A stretch of DNA of 64,000 nt. It comes from Sphingomonas aerophila. Its GTDB lineage: Bacteria > Pseudomonadota > Alphaproteobacteria > Sphingomonadales > Sphingomonadaceae. The stretch lies in assembly GCF_014199305.1 (NCBI RefSeq), contig NZ_JACIJK010000008.1, positions 124,001 through 188,000 on the forward strand, read 5' to 3'. Of the stretch, positions 36,197 through 45,518 are shown one piece after another. How positions within the stretch are numbered: position 1 is the first letter of the stretch; the number at the start of each line of letters is the position of its first letter. Under the pieces are notes generated by a model that was not told where the DNA came from, made no database searches, and worked only from the letters and a program-made list of their open reading frames with translations. A program made the position numbers and the translations under genes.

Positions 36197-37834
36197 TTAA
36201 TTGGGACAGCTGCTCGCCGGGCCTGCATCCAGATCCAGGCAGCGGCCGTCCAGCCCCGCAACCCGCAATCCGATTGTGGCAGCAAGAGTCGGCGCGATGT
36301 CCACTGTTTCGACCGACAAAGGCTGCTCGAAGCCCGTCATACCGCGGCGCCAGAACAGGATGGGTACGCGGCGATCGTAGTCCCACGGGCTACCATGGGT
36401 TGCGGCATAGCCGCGCGCATATTGCGGTATCGCGGTGATCCGCGGCTTTAGCAGCACCAGGAGATCGCCAGACCGCGCCGGATCAAAGGACGCGCGGGCT
36501 CTCTCGGCCAGCGTCCAGGTTTCGGGCGGGCCGGACGGCATCGGCGTTGCCGCAATGGTGGCGCGGGACAGAACCGCTGCGACCTGGGGATTGCGCTGAT
36601 AGATCGCGGTGGCCGCGGCAGCGACGCGTGCCCGGGTGGCGGCGGGCAGCGCAGGATCGATCCAGACGTCTCCGTTGCCGCCCTCACCATAAAGGAGCTG
36701 GCCCGGCAGGCCCAACTGCGCCGCAACGGCGGAGCCGACAGCTTTTGCCGCAAGGCTCGCGTCGACCCGAGACGCAGCCGGAACAGCGTGTTCGCGCTCC
36801 CGCTCCGGGGCATCGTTGCCGCCGTGGTCCGCGGTCAGCACCACTTCGTAATCGATGCCGGTCGCATCCAACTGCTCGAACAGGCTGCCGAGCGTGCGAT
36901 CGAGATGAGTTAGCTGCAGGCACATCTCCGTGCCTTCGGTGCCATAAGTGTGACCGACATAGTCGGTTGCTGACTCGCCGATCGCGATCAGGTCCGTCGC
37001 GGGACCCTGGCCAAGCTGCATGTCCTGGATCAGCCCCATCGCCAACGCGGCTACGGCAGCGTCGGAAGCGGGTGAAGCGCGGAACGCTTTGGCATCACCC
37101 GCCGCGCGCTCAAGACGCCCTGCGCCGATGGTCATTCCACCCGCAGCGACGGGCAGCGCCAGCGGCTTGCAATAGCTGGGCAATTCCAGCGCTGCCTGTG
37201 GCTGAGCGATCAGGGCGGCGACCGCCGTATTGGCGCGGGTCACGGCGGCAGGTGTCGTGCGGCCGGCATAGCTGGTGAAAGCCTTGCCGTCCCACCACCA
37301 AAGCTCGTCGACCTTGTGGCCGCCCATCATGACCGCAGCGCGATCCTTGCCCGCGACCGATACGACGCGTGTGCGCGGGTCGGCAACCTTCATCATCTCG
37401 CCAAGCGTCGGCACCTTCAGGTGCTTGTCGGAAACGGTGTAGCTGGAAGAGGTGCTGCCAGGCACGCTCTCGTCCTCGGCACAGTAGATCACCTTGTCCG
37501 CTCGCGCGGAGTGCAGGTCGGTCCAGTTGTTGGCGACGATGCCAGTGTGCGCCGGCCTCATGCCCGTCAGGATGGTCGAATGGCCGGGGCAAGTCTCCGT
37601 CGCGGCGTGGCTCTGGTAGCCCGACGGAAACACCACGCCCGTTTGCAACCTTGCGAGCCCGCCCGTGAAGCGGCCGCGATATTGCGCGAACAGGTCGGCG
37701 GAGAATTGATCAACGGAAATCGCTACGATGAGCTTTGGCTTGACGACCGCCCGGGGTGGCGCCTGCTGCGCGGTCACGGGCAGAGAAGTCAGCGCCAGGG
37801 CAGCAGCGGCGAGCAGGCGAGCGGAGCGAGGCAT
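36197..37834 (-). CDS. PhoK/SPAP-type alkaline phosphatase
   Basis: 545 residues from the ATG at 37834, with a signal peptide ending near VTAQQAPP. Metal and catalytic residues match the Sphingomonas SPAP/PhoK group: VAISVDQFSADLF (Asp42), ATETCPGHSTILTG with nucleophile Thr81 in place of the Ser of E. coli PhoA, AGKDRAAVMMGG (phosphate-binding Lys/Arg), GESATDYVGHTYG and TADHGGNDAP. A broad-specificity periplasmic or secreted phosphomonoesterase/diesterase. Divergent from the DsbD-like gene across 71 bases. No PhoB box is visible in that gap. Confidence 0.9.
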   Translation of the reverse strand: MPRSARLLAAAALALTSLPVTAQQAPPRAVVKPKLIVAISVDQFSADLFAQYRGRFTGGLARLQTGVVFPSGYQSHAATETCPGHSTILTGMRPAHTGIVANNWTDLHSARADKVIYCAEDESVPGSTSSSYTVSDKHLKVPTLGEMMKVADPRTRVVSVAGKDRAAVMMGGHKVDELWWWDGKAFTSYAGRTTPAAVTRANTAVAALIAQPQAALELPSYCKPLALPVAAGGMTIGAGRLERAAGDAKAFRASPASDAAVAALAMGLIQDMQLGQGPATDLIAIGESATDYVGHTYGTEGTEMCLQLTHLDRTLGSLFEQLDATGIDYEVVLTADHGGNDAPEREREHAVPAASRVDASLAAKAVGSAVAAQLGLPGQLLYGEGGNGDVWIDPALPAATRARVAAAATAIYQRNPQVAAVLSRATIAATPMPSGPPETWTLAERARASFDPARSGDLLVLLKPRITAIPQYARGYAATHGSPWDYDRRVPILFWRRGMTGFEQPLSVETVDIAPTLAATIGLRVAGLDGRCLDLDAGPASSCPN

Positions 37835-37905
37835 CGATGGCGAGTCCTTGGGGAAGCGGTCCGTCGGAGCTATGGATGCGCCGAACGACACCGGCAAGGA
37901 GCGCG

Positions 37906-39918
37906 ATGCGCCAGTTGGCTTACATCCTGATGACGTTGCTGATGCTCGCTGCGGCCCCGGTCTCAGCGCAGGAAAAGCACGTCGCGATGCGACTGGTCGC
38001 AGAGGGGAGCGCACGACCCGGAGCCACGGTGACGCTCGCGATCGACGCGCGACCGGCGCCGGGCTGGCACGGTTATTGGCAGAACCCGGGCGATGCCGGC
38101 ATCGAAACGACCGCGAAGTGGGCGATTCCGTCCGGATGGTCGGCAGGGCCGCTCCGCTACCCGGTCCCAGAGCGGCTGGTCGTCGCCGGGTTGATGAATT
38201 TCGTTTATGAGCGGCCCTTCACCTTGCTGGCCGACCTGTCGGTGCCGGCAAGCGCGACGGCCGGGCAAACGGTCGCGGTTCGGGTGCACCTTGATTACCT
38301 GGTGTGCACGCGTGAACTATGCGTGCCGGAGAACCAGGACGTCTCAACCACGATCACCACCGGCACGGCAGTTCCCGACGCGGGCACGCGCGCTGCGTTC
38401 GACCATTGGCGTCGCGCTTTGCCCAAGCCGCTCGGCTCACCCGCCACCTATCAGATCGACAATGGCCGCTTCCGCCTTTCCGTGCCGTATCCCCAGGCCG
38501 CGGCACTGGGGGAGGGTTGGTTCTATCCTCTTGCCGAAGGTGCCATCGCCTATGCAGCGCCGCAAAGCGTAGTTCGGGACGGTGACCGCCTCGTCATCGA
38601 TACACAGGCGTCGCCCAAGCCGAAGAACGGTCAGGTCGTGGGTGTGCTTGCCACTGGCGACGGCCAGGGGTTCCTCATCTCGGCGACGCGTGGCGTGGTG
38701 TCCCCGGCGCGTGGCGGATCCGGTGGCGGTTGGATGGGTGCGGCGCTGATCGCGTTCGCAGGCGCTGTGCTGGGCGGGCTGCTGCTCAACGTGATGCCGT
38801 GCGTGTTTCCCATCCTGAGCCTCAAGGCCTTGAGCCTCGCCCGGGGCGGTGTTGGGGCGCGCGAAGCAAGGGGAGAGGCGCTCGCCTATACCGCGGGCGT
38901 GGTCGTCGTGTGCCTGGGCCTGGGCGGGGCGATCCTGGCGCTCCGGGCGGGAGGATCGGCCGTCGGGTGGGCGTTTCAGTTGCAGGATCCCGTGGTCGTC
39001 GCTGTGCTGCTGATCCTGTGCGTCGCAATCGCGCTGAACCTGTCGGGCGCGTTTGAGTTCGCGACGCCGCGTTTCGCGGGCGAGAGCGGTGCTGGCGGAG
39101 CGTTCGCGACGGGCGCGCTGGCGGCCTTTGTGGCGACGCCGTGCACCGGGCCGTTCATGGCGGCGGCGCTGGGGGCGGCACTGGTGCTGCCCTGGCCGGC
39201 GGCGCTGGCGGTGTTTGGCGGACTGGGCCTGGGGCTGGCCCTGCCGTTCCTGCTGGTCGGGTTCGTGCCCGCCCTGCGGGCGCGACTGCCGCGGCCGGGG
39301 GCGTGGATGACGACGCTGCGCCGGCTTCTCGCCTTACCGATGTGGCTGACCGCCGCGGCGCTCGGCTGGTTGCTGGCGCGGCAGCTGGGGTCGAGTGGCT
39401 GGCCGCTGGCACTTCTGGCAGCTGGCGCCACCGCCGCCGTGCTGTGGTGGGGCGGCCGGCGGCAGGCGCAGGGGCAGGCGTTCGGGACATCGGCGATGGT
39501 CGGATTAGCTTTGGTAGCCGTGGCAACGGCCACCTTTGCCCATAGCGTGCCCGTCGCGGCGGCCGGAGCGACCGTGCCGCTCGGCGCCGAGCGCTTCAGT
39601 GAGGCTCGGCTGGCGCAGTTGCGCGCGAGTGGGCGGCCGGTGTTCGCCTATTTCACTGCCGACTGGTGTCTGACGTGCAAGGTGAACGAGAAGGTCGCAA
39701 TCGAGACCACCACCGCAGCCGATGCTTTCCGTCGGGGCAATGTCGCCGTTCTGGTCGGCAACTGGACCGATGGCGACCCTGCGCTCGGCCGCTTTATCGA
39801 GAAACATAACCGCGCCGGCGTGCCGCTGTACCTTTGGTATTCACCGGGGACAGACGCCAGGGTCTTGCCGCAGGTACTGACTCCCGGCATCCTCGCCTCG
39901 CTTCCATCGGGGCATTGA
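37906..39918 (+). CDS. DsbD/ScsB-like thiol:disulfide reductase
   Basis: 670 residues. After a signal peptide (MRQLAYILMTLLMLAAAPVSAQ) comes a periplasmic DsbD-alpha-like domain with the LVCTRELCVPEN cysteine pair. The CcdA-like membrane core follows (about residues 265-550), with NVMPCVFPILSLKAL and FVATPCTGPFMAAALG, the two core cysteines. A C-terminal thioredoxin domain contains FTADWCLTCKVNE. It passes electrons from cytoplasmic thioredoxin to periplasmic substrates. An AAGGAG just before the ATG at 37906 sets the start. The N-terminal domain is closer to ScsB/DipZ than to E. coli DsbD. Confidence 0.9.
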   Translation: MRQLAYILMTLLMLAAAPVSAQEKHVAMRLVAEGSARPGATVTLAIDARPAPGWHGYWQNPGDAGIETTAKWAIPSGWSAGPLRYPVPERLVVAGLMNFVYERPFTLLADLSVPASATAGQTVAVRVHLDYLVCTRELCVPENQDVSTTITTGTAVPDAGTRAAFDHWRRALPKPLGSPATYQIDNGRFRLSVPYPQAAALGEGWFYPLAEGAIAYAAPQSVVRDGDRLVIDTQASPKPKNGQVVGVLATGDGQGFLISATRGVVSPARGGSGGGWMGAALIAFAGAVLGGLLLNVMPCVFPILSLKALSLARGGVGAREARGEALAYTAGVVVVCLGLGGAILALRAGGSAVGWAFQLQDPVVVAVLLILCVAIALNLSGAFEFATPRFAGESGAGGAFATGALAAFVATPCTGPFMAAALGAALVLPWPAALAVFGGLGLGLALPFLLVGFVPALRARLPRPGAWMTTLRRLLALPMWLTAAALGWLLARQLGSSGWPLALLAAGATAAVLWWGGRRQAQGQAFGTSAMVGLALVAVATATFAHSVPVAAAGATVPLGAERFSEARLAQLRASGRPVFAYFTADWCLTCKVNEKVAIETTTAADAFRRGNVAVLVGNWTDGDPALGRFIEKHNRAGVPLYLWYSPGTDARVLPQVLTPGILASLPSGH

Positions 39919-40015
39919 TCCAGACAGAGCCAGCGAAAGCGGGCCAGAAGCATCAACGGAGAGCAAAGCACCGTCGCATCGGGGAACCGGCGCGCCTTAA
40001 AGGGATTGCGACTGA

Positions 40016-41515
40016 ATGGAGACAAGACCGGCGTTCGACGAGATCATGGGCCTTTCCGGCGACAAGCCGCCCCGACCCGAACTCGCCGCGCTTGGCCGTT
40101 GGCTCGAAAACACCAGTGGCGATGAATTGCGCCGGCGCCAGGAGAGCGCGGAAGCCGCGTTCCGCCAACTCGGGATCACCTTCGCCGTTTATGGCGAGAC
40201 GGAAGCCGCTGAGCGCATCATTCCGTTCGACATCGTGCCTCGCGTCTTCCTGCACGAGGAATGGACTCGCCTGTCCGAAGGACTGGTCCAGCGGGTCGAG
40301 GCGATCAACGCCTTTCTCGATGACATTTACGGCGAGCAGCGCATCCTGAGCGAGGGCGTGTTGCCAGCCGATCTGGTGCTCACCAACCCGCAGTTCCGGC
40401 CGGAAATCGCCGGCATGCGCCCGCCTCACGGCGTTTGGGCGCACATTTGCGGCATCGACCTGGTGCGAACCGGTCCGGACGACTTCTTCGTCCTGGAGGA
40501 CAATGCCCGCACGCCCTCGGGCGTCAGTTACATGCTGGAAAACCGAGAGGCGATGCTGCGGCTGTGTCCCGAACTGTTCCGAAGTTATCGGGTTGAGGCG
40601 GTCGACAGCTACCCCGACCGGCTGCTCGAAACCATGAAATCGGTTGCGCCCAGGGGCACGGGAACCCCGGTCTGCGTGGTGCTGACGCCCGGGCACTACA
40701 ACTCCGCTTATTACGAACACAGCTTCCTGGCAGATTCCATGGGGGTCGAGCTGGTGGAAGCGGCCGACCTGGAGGTGGACGATGACATCGTCTGGATGCG
40801 CACGGTTGCCGGGCGCGTCAGGGTCGATGTGATTTATCGCCGCGTCGATGACGATTACCTCGACCCGCTTGTGTTCAGGCCGGATTCGATGCTCGGTGTA
40901 CCGGGACTGATTGCCGCATATGCCGCGGGTAATGTCGCGATCATCAATGCGCCCGGGAATGGCATCGCGGATGATAAGGCGATCTACTCTTACATGCCGG
41001 AGATAGTGCGCTTTTACTCAGGTGGCGAGGTCAAGCTGCCCAATGTCGAAACGTGGCGGTGCCGCGAGCCCGAAGCGCTGCGCTACACGCTCGATCACCT
41101 GGGCGAACTGGTGGTCAAGCTGGTGGACGGGTCCGGTGGCTACGGGATGCTTGTCGGCCCGACAGCCAGCCGTGACGAGGTCGAACGCTTTCGCGCGGCG
41201 CTGATTGCGGAGCCTCATCGCTACATTGCCCAGCCCACCCTTGCCTTGTCGACGGTGCCGACGCTGACTGACACTGGCGTCAGCCCCCGCCACGTGGATT
41301 TTCGCCCCTTTGTTCTGACCGGCGCCAACGGGGTGCAGGTGGTGCCGGGCGGGCTGACCCGCGTTGCCCTGAAAGAAGGATCGCTGGTGGTGAACTCCAG
41401 CCAGGGCGGGGGTACCAAGGACAGCTTCGTCCTCGTCCCCGACGGCCCGGTCCAGAACATGGGGCCCAGCGGAATGACGCAGACAATGGGCGGTATGCGC
41501 CAGGAGCAGAACTGA
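40016..41515 (+). CDS. Circularly permuted ATP-grasp protein (predicted peptide ligase)
   Basis: 499 residues. Conserved blocks of the circularly permuted ATP-grasp type 2 family: DIVPRVFLHEEW..L..GL.QRV.AIN.FLDDIYGEQRIL, LVRTGPDDFFVLEDNARTPSGVSYMLENR, VLTPGHYNSAYYEHSFLA, DVIYRRVDDDYLDPL, IINAPGNGIADDKAIYSYMP and VVKLVDGSGGYGMLVGP. Homologues are predicted to form amide bonds on an unknown peptide. It heads a three-gene set with one-base TGATG overlaps. No substrate is known for this family. Confidence 0.88.
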   Translation: METRPAFDEIMGLSGDKPPRPELAALGRWLENTSGDELRRRQESAEAAFRQLGITFAVYGETEAAERIIPFDIVPRVFLHEEWTRLSEGLVQRVEAINAFLDDIYGEQRILSEGVLPADLVLTNPQFRPEIAGMRPPHGVWAHICGIDLVRTGPDDFFVLEDNARTPSGVSYMLENREAMLRLCPELFRSYRVEAVDSYPDRLLETMKSVAPRGTGTPVCVVLTPGHYNSAYYEHSFLADSMGVELVEAADLEVDDDIVWMRTVAGRVRVDVIYRRVDDDYLDPLVFRPDSMLGVPGLIAAYAAGNVAIINAPGNGIADDKAIYSYMPEIVRFYSGGEVKLPNVETWRCREPEALRYTLDHLGELVVKLVDGSGGYGMLVGPTASRDEVERFRAALIAEPHRYIAQPTLALSTVPTLTDTGVSPRHVDFRPFVLTGANGVQVVPGGLTRVALKEGSLVVNSSQGGGTKDSFVLVPDGPVQNMGPSGMTQTMGGMRQEQN

Positions 41516-42453
41516 TGCTGAGCCGTACTGCCAGCTCGCTCTATTGGCTCGGCCGCTATTTTGAGCGAGCGGACTTCATCGCCAGGCTGGTGGAGGCGAC
41601 GGTGCGGCTGGACATGCTGTCGTCGCGCCCGGCTGGCGAGGCGGCCTGGGCGTCGGCCCTGGCCGTGACGGATACGGAGGCCGCGTTCGGGACGCGCGGT
41701 GAGGCTGTGTCGTCGGAGTCCGTCGGAGGTTTCCTGACGATCGACATGAGCCACCCGGGCTCCATCAAGCGCTGCGTTGAAGCAGCGAGGCTGAACGCGC
41801 GCGCGACCCGCACCGCGCTCACTCGGGAGGCCTGGGCGGCGATCAATCGCGCGTGGCTCCTGTTCGGGCAGCCGCACAGCCAGCCCTGCGACACTACGCA
41901 GATGCTGGCCCTGATCGACGGGGTGAAGAACGAGACCCGCGGCTTTGAGGGAGCGATCGCCCGTATGCTCCGCAACGAAACCGTCTGGTTCATTCGCTTG
42001 GGGCAAACCGTTGAGCGTGCCGACAACACGGCGCGATTGCTCGACGTCAAATACCACCTGTTGCTGCCGGAGGGCGAGCGTGTGGGGGGTGTGATCGACC
42101 GGGACCAATGGACCACGATCCTGCAGACCGTGTCCGCCGTGACTGCCTATCGTTGGTTGTATTCGGAGGGGCTGACGCCAGCGAGCGTGATCGACCTGTT
42201 GATTGCGCGTGCCGAGATGCCCCGCTCCATCGCAGCTTCTTCAAGGGAGGCGGTCGAGATCCTCAACCTGCTGGCTGGTCGCGCCGGGCGGCATGGTGAG
42301 GCGGACCGGATGGCACGGGCGCGGCGCGACCGCATGGAGCGCACTCGATCAGGCGATGTAATCGCGTCGGGACTTCACCAGTATCTCGAGTCATTTATCC
42401 GTGAGAACGACCTGCTGCATGCGGCAATCGGTCGGCAGTTCGCGTTCGCCTGA
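41515..42453 (+). CDS. Alpha-E domain protein
   Basis: 312 residues, all alpha-helical. Typical alpha-E motifs: MLSRTASSLYWLGRYFERADFIARLVEATVRLDM at the N-terminus, NETVWFIRLGQTVERADNTARLLDVKYHLLLPE, and DRDQWTTILQTVSAVTAYRWLY. Repeated Tyr/Glu/Arg clusters suggest a conserved active or binding site rather than a scaffold. The family always travels with permuted ATP-grasp proteins. Start and stop both overlap neighbours by one base, so the three proteins are made together. Confidence 0.88.
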   Translation: MLSRTASSLYWLGRYFERADFIARLVEATVRLDMLSSRPAGEAAWASALAVTDTEAAFGTRGEAVSSESVGGFLTIDMSHPGSIKRCVEAARLNARATRTALTREAWAAINRAWLLFGQPHSQPCDTTQMLALIDGVKNETRGFEGAIARMLRNETVWFIRLGQTVERADNTARLLDVKYHLLLPEGERVGGVIDRDQWTTILQTVSAVTAYRWLYSEGLTPASVIDLLIARAEMPRSIAASSREAVEILNLLAGRAGRHGEADRMARARRDRMERTRSGDVIASGLHQYLESFIRENDLLHAAIGRQFAFA

Positions 42454-43259
42454 TGCGCTTGTCGATCGACCACCGCACTACCTATCGCTTCTCCGCTCCG
42501 CAGGCGCGGCTGGTGCAGATGCTGCGGCTGACCCCGCCGGACACCCACGACCAGACGGTCGCGCACTGGAAGATCAACGTCGATCGCGACGCCCATATGC
42601 GTCACGGGCGTGACGGCTGGGGCAATCGGGTGACGATGTTGTATGTGAATGGCCCGGTCACCTCGATCGAAATCGCGGTCGAGGGGGAGGTCGTGACCAG
42701 CCATTCCGATGGCGTGCTGCACGGCGCGGGTGAACCGCTTGCCCCGGCCGTGTTCCTGCGCGCGACAGAGGCAACCCTTCCCGATCCGGCTATCACGGCG
42801 TGGGCCCAGGGCATTGGCGGCGACGCTCAACCTCTTGCGGCGCTGCATGCGATCAACACGGCGCTGCATGAGCGTTCTCGAGTGGACCTGAAGCGTCCTG
42901 AGACGCCGCTGGCCGCAGGTGCGGCTTTTGGCGAACCGAGCGTGACGCCCCGTGATCTCGCCCACATCTTTGCGGTTGCGGCACGGAGCTTGAGCATCCC
43001 GGCTCGGTATGTCTCCGGCTATTCCGCGGCGGCTTTCCTGGGAAGGCACGCGCCCGCACCACATAGCTGGGCGGAAGCGCATGTGGACGGGCTTGGCTGG
43101 GTCGGGTTCGACCCATGCACAGGCCGCTGTCCTGAAGAAGATTATGTACGCGTTGCGGTTGCGCTGGATGCCGCAGGTGCGGCGCCGGTTGCCGGATCGC
43201 GGCTGGGCGTTGGGGAAGAAGATCTGGACGTCGACGTTACAGTATCGAGGCAGGGCTGA
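42453..43259 (+). CDS. Transglutaminase-like cysteine protease-fold protein
   Basis: 268 residues. An N-terminal beta domain (MRLSIDHRTTYRFSAPQARLVQMLRLTPPDTHDQTVAHW, PVTSIEIAVEGEVVTSHSDGV) precedes a papain/transglutaminase fold with SIPARYVSGYSAAAFLGRHAPAPHSWAEAHVDGLGWVGFDPCTGRCP, giving His and Asp. The usual nucleophile Cys at the start of the core (GxCxDFA motif) is not evident: the corresponding helix reads GEPSVTPRDLAHIF. Most family members have Cys there, so this copy may be non-catalytic. Third gene of the ATP-grasp cassette. Confidence 0.88.
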   Translation: MRLSIDHRTTYRFSAPQARLVQMLRLTPPDTHDQTVAHWKINVDRDAHMRHGRDGWGNRVTMLYVNGPVTSIEIAVEGEVVTSHSDGVLHGAGEPLAPAVFLRATEATLPDPAITAWAQGIGGDAQPLAALHAINTALHERSRVDLKRPETPLAAGAAFGEPSVTPRDLAHIFAVAARSLSIPARYVSGYSAAAFLGRHAPAPHSWAEAHVDGLGWVGFDPCTGRCPEEDYVRVAVALDAAGAAPVAGSRLGVGEEDLDVDVTVSRQG

Positions 43260-43286
43260 TCCCGCCGTGACATAGACGGATATTGA

Positions 43287-44081
43287 TCAGACCAGTTCTT
43301 GCTGGATGGATAGCTGTTCCTCGAGCGACACCGGGGTACGCAGGTCATCATCGCCGAGCAAGCGCCAGCCCTGCGGCCCCAAGACCTCCATCGGACGGTA
43401 GCGGGTCTTATACGCCATCCGCGGTGACCCCTTCACCCAATAGCCGAGGTACACATAGGGCAGCCCAGCTTCGCGGGCTCGCATGATATGGTCCATGATG
43501 ATGAAGTTGCCGAGCCCGGGCCGGGTCTCCTCGTCGGCCGCGAAGAAGCTGTAGATCATCGACAGACCATCAGCCTGACGGTCGGTCAGGCATGCGCCGA
43601 CCAGACGGCCGCGACGGCCGTTGGTCGACGGTTCGCGATATTCCACGATCATCGACTGAACGGGGCTATGCTCGACCATATCGGCATAATCGTCCTCGTC
43701 CATCCCCACCATGCCACCGCCCGGATGACGCACGGACAGATAGCGGCGCAGAAGCTGAAACTGCTCGTCAGTCGCCCAGGCGCGGCAAGCGCTCACCTGC
43801 AGATCGGCATTGCGCCTGATCAGCTTGCGCTGGCTGCTGTTGGGCTCGAACTCAGGCGTCACCACGCGGACTGAAACGCAGGCCGTGCAGCCTGCGCAGG
43901 ATGGCCGATACGCGACACCTTGGGAGCGGCGAAAGCCGATACGGCCCAGCGCGTCGTTCAGCTCGCCGGCATGGGGACCGGTCAGTTCCGTGAAGACTTT
44001 CCGCTCCTGGCGCCCGGGCAGGTACGGACACGGCGCCGGGCTCGTCACGAAAAAGCGAGGGAAGCGAAACGGCGCGGTCAC
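43287..44081 (-). CDS. bpt: Protein N-terminal aminoacyl/arginyl transferase (Bpt/Ate type)
   Basis: 264 residues. Family motifs: [44 protein letters not shown] with its Cys cluster, [41 protein letters not shown] and [29 protein letters not shown]. It transfers an amino acid from tRNA to the N-terminal acidic residue of proteins, marking them for ClpS/ClpAP (the N-degron pathway). The start is a GTG at 44081. It is convergent with the transglutaminase-like gene, 27 bases away. Confidence 0.92.
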   Translation of the reverse strand: MTAPFRFPRFFVTSPAPCPYLPGRQERKVFTELTGPHAGELNDALGRIGFRRSQGVAYRPSCAGCTACVSVRVVTPEFEPNSSQRKLIRRNADLQVSACRAWATDEQFQLLRRYLSVRHPGGGMVGMDEDDYADMVEHSPVQSMIVEYREPSTNGRRGRLVGACLTDRQADGLSMIYSFFAADEETRPGLGNFIIMDHIMRAREAGLPYVYLGYWVKGSPRMAYKTRYRPMEVLGPQGWRLLGDDDLRTPVSLEEQLSIQQELV

Positions 44082-44162
44082 GGTAGCTGACGTACTCCTC
44101 GGGCGCGGGCAACCCGGCGCATTTCGACCTTATATGGCTACATCGCAGGTCGTGAAAAGCGT

Positions 44163-44185
44163 GTTTACCATCAAAGAGGGTAAAC
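44163..44185. promoter_or_regulatory. Small inverted repeat upstream of bpt
   Basis: GTTTACC (44163-44169) and GGTAAAC (44179-44185) separated by nine bases. It lies about 80 bases upstream of the bpt start. A TATAAG sequence further downstream on the minus strand could be the -10. The repeat may be an operator or a weak hairpin; evidence is thin. Confidence 0.3.
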
Positions 44186-44220
44186 GGTCGTATGTTGGTG
44201 CCCTGACGTCGAGCGGCGGG

Positions 44221-45462
44221 TCAGGCCAGCTCGACGGGTGCCACTTCGTATCCGCTCGCCCGCAACGCGGCGACCAGCTTGTCCAGATGAGCGCGATCGC
44301 GCGTCTCGCATTCTATGTCCGTGATCAGGCCCTTGGCGGGGAGGGTGGTGAACACCCGCTGATGATAGACTTCGATGATGTTGACCCGCTCCGCCTCGAA
44401 AATGCGGGCGACGTTGAACAGCGCGCCGGGCTGGTCCTGAAGCCGGACACGCAGTCGGGCGAGGCGGCCTGACCGGGCGAGGTCCCGCAGCAGCACGTTG
44501 GCGAGCAGCCGCGTGTCGATGTTGCCGCCGCAGAGAACCACACCGACGGTGCGCCCGCGAAAGCGCTCGGGATGCGCGAGCAGGGCGGCGAGGCCGGCCG
44601 CTCCCGCTCCCTCCACCACCGTTTTTTCGATCTGGAGCAGCAGGGACACCGCTTCTTCCAGGCTCCGCTCGGACACGAGCACGATGTCGTCGACCAGCTC
44701 GGCGACCATCCGGCTGGTGATGCCGCCAGGCTCCTTGACCGCGATGCCCTCCGCCAGCGTATCGCCGGCACAGGGCATGTCCGTGCCGTTGATCCGGTTG
44801 TACATGGACGGGAACAATTCCGCCTCGACGCCGACCACCTCAACCAGGCGTGACTGGGCACGGGCGACCGTTGCCATGCCGCTGATCAGCCCACCGCCGC
44901 CGATCGGGACAGCCAACGTGTCGATCTGCGGCACGTCGGCCAGCATCTCTAGCGCGACGGTGCCAGCGCCTGCGATGATCCGGGGATCGTCGAAGGGGTG
45001 AACGAAGGTCAGGCCGCGCTCGCCCTCCAGGATGCGGGCATGGGCGTAAGCGGCATCGAATGTGTCGCCTTCCAGGATCACGGTCGCGCCATGACCCTGG
45101 GTCTGCACCACCTTCACGATGGGAGTGTTGCGCGGCATCACGATGGTGGCGGGTATGCCGAGCCGATTGGCGTGAAAGGCGAGGCCCTGTGCGTGGTTGC
45201 CCGCCGACGCCGCGATCACGCCGACGCTTCGCGCCGCTTCCGACAGCTGCAACAACGTATTGAGCGCCCCGCGTTCCTTGTAGGCAGCGGTGAACTGAAG
45301 ATTCTCGAATTTCAGGTACACGGTTGCGCCGGTCAGATCGGACAAGGTGCGGCTGATCAGCGTCGGCGTTCGCACGATCTGGTCGCTGATCCGTGCATGG
45401 GCGGCGACGACGTCGTCGATCTGGACGGGGAGAGCCTCGGTCTGGGCGTGCTGGGTAGCCAT
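44221..45462 (-). CDS. ilvA: Threonine ammonia-lyase with C-terminal ACT domain
   Basis: 413 residues of the TIGR01127-like branch. PLP lysine is Lys62 in LQFTAAYKERGALN, the phosphate loop is IGGGGLISG, and the Asn loop is SAGNHAQGLAFHA. An ACT regulatory domain covers about residues 330-413 (RLQDQPGALFNVARIFEAERVNIIEVYHQR). It converts threonine to 2-oxobutanoate for isoleucine synthesis or catabolism. A single ACT domain differs from the long biosynthetic E. coli IlvA. The first gene in this direction, divergent from the amidohydrolase. Confidence 0.92.
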   Translation of the reverse strand: MATQHAQTEALPVQIDDVVAAHARISDQIVRTPTLISRTLSDLTGATVYLKFENLQFTAAYKERGALNTLLQLSEAARSVGVIAASAGNHAQGLAFHANRLGIPATIVMPRNTPIVKVVQTQGHGATVILEGDTFDAAYAHARILEGERGLTFVHPFDDPRIIAGAGTVALEMLADVPQIDTLAVPIGGGGLISGMATVARAQSRLVEVVGVEAELFPSMYNRINGTDMPCAGDTLAEGIAVKEPGGITSRMVAELVDDIVLVSERSLEEAVSLLLQIEKTVVEGAGAAGLAALLAHPERFRGRTVGVVLCGGNIDTRLLANVLLRDLARSGRLARLRVRLQDQPGALFNVARIFEAERVNIIEVYHQRVFTTLPAKGLITDIECETRDRAHLDKLVAALRASGYEVAPVELA

Positions 45463-45518
45463 GATCGCGGGCTAGACCATCTGGCGCGGGCGGGGAACAC
45501 CGCTTATGCGCCCGGGCC

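Noticed and set aside
40000..40015. EcfG-like promoter ahead of the ATP-grasp cassette (GGGGAAC near 39.98 kb)
   Set aside because: The expected -10 position reads GATT rather than CGTT, two mismatches, so it is not supported.
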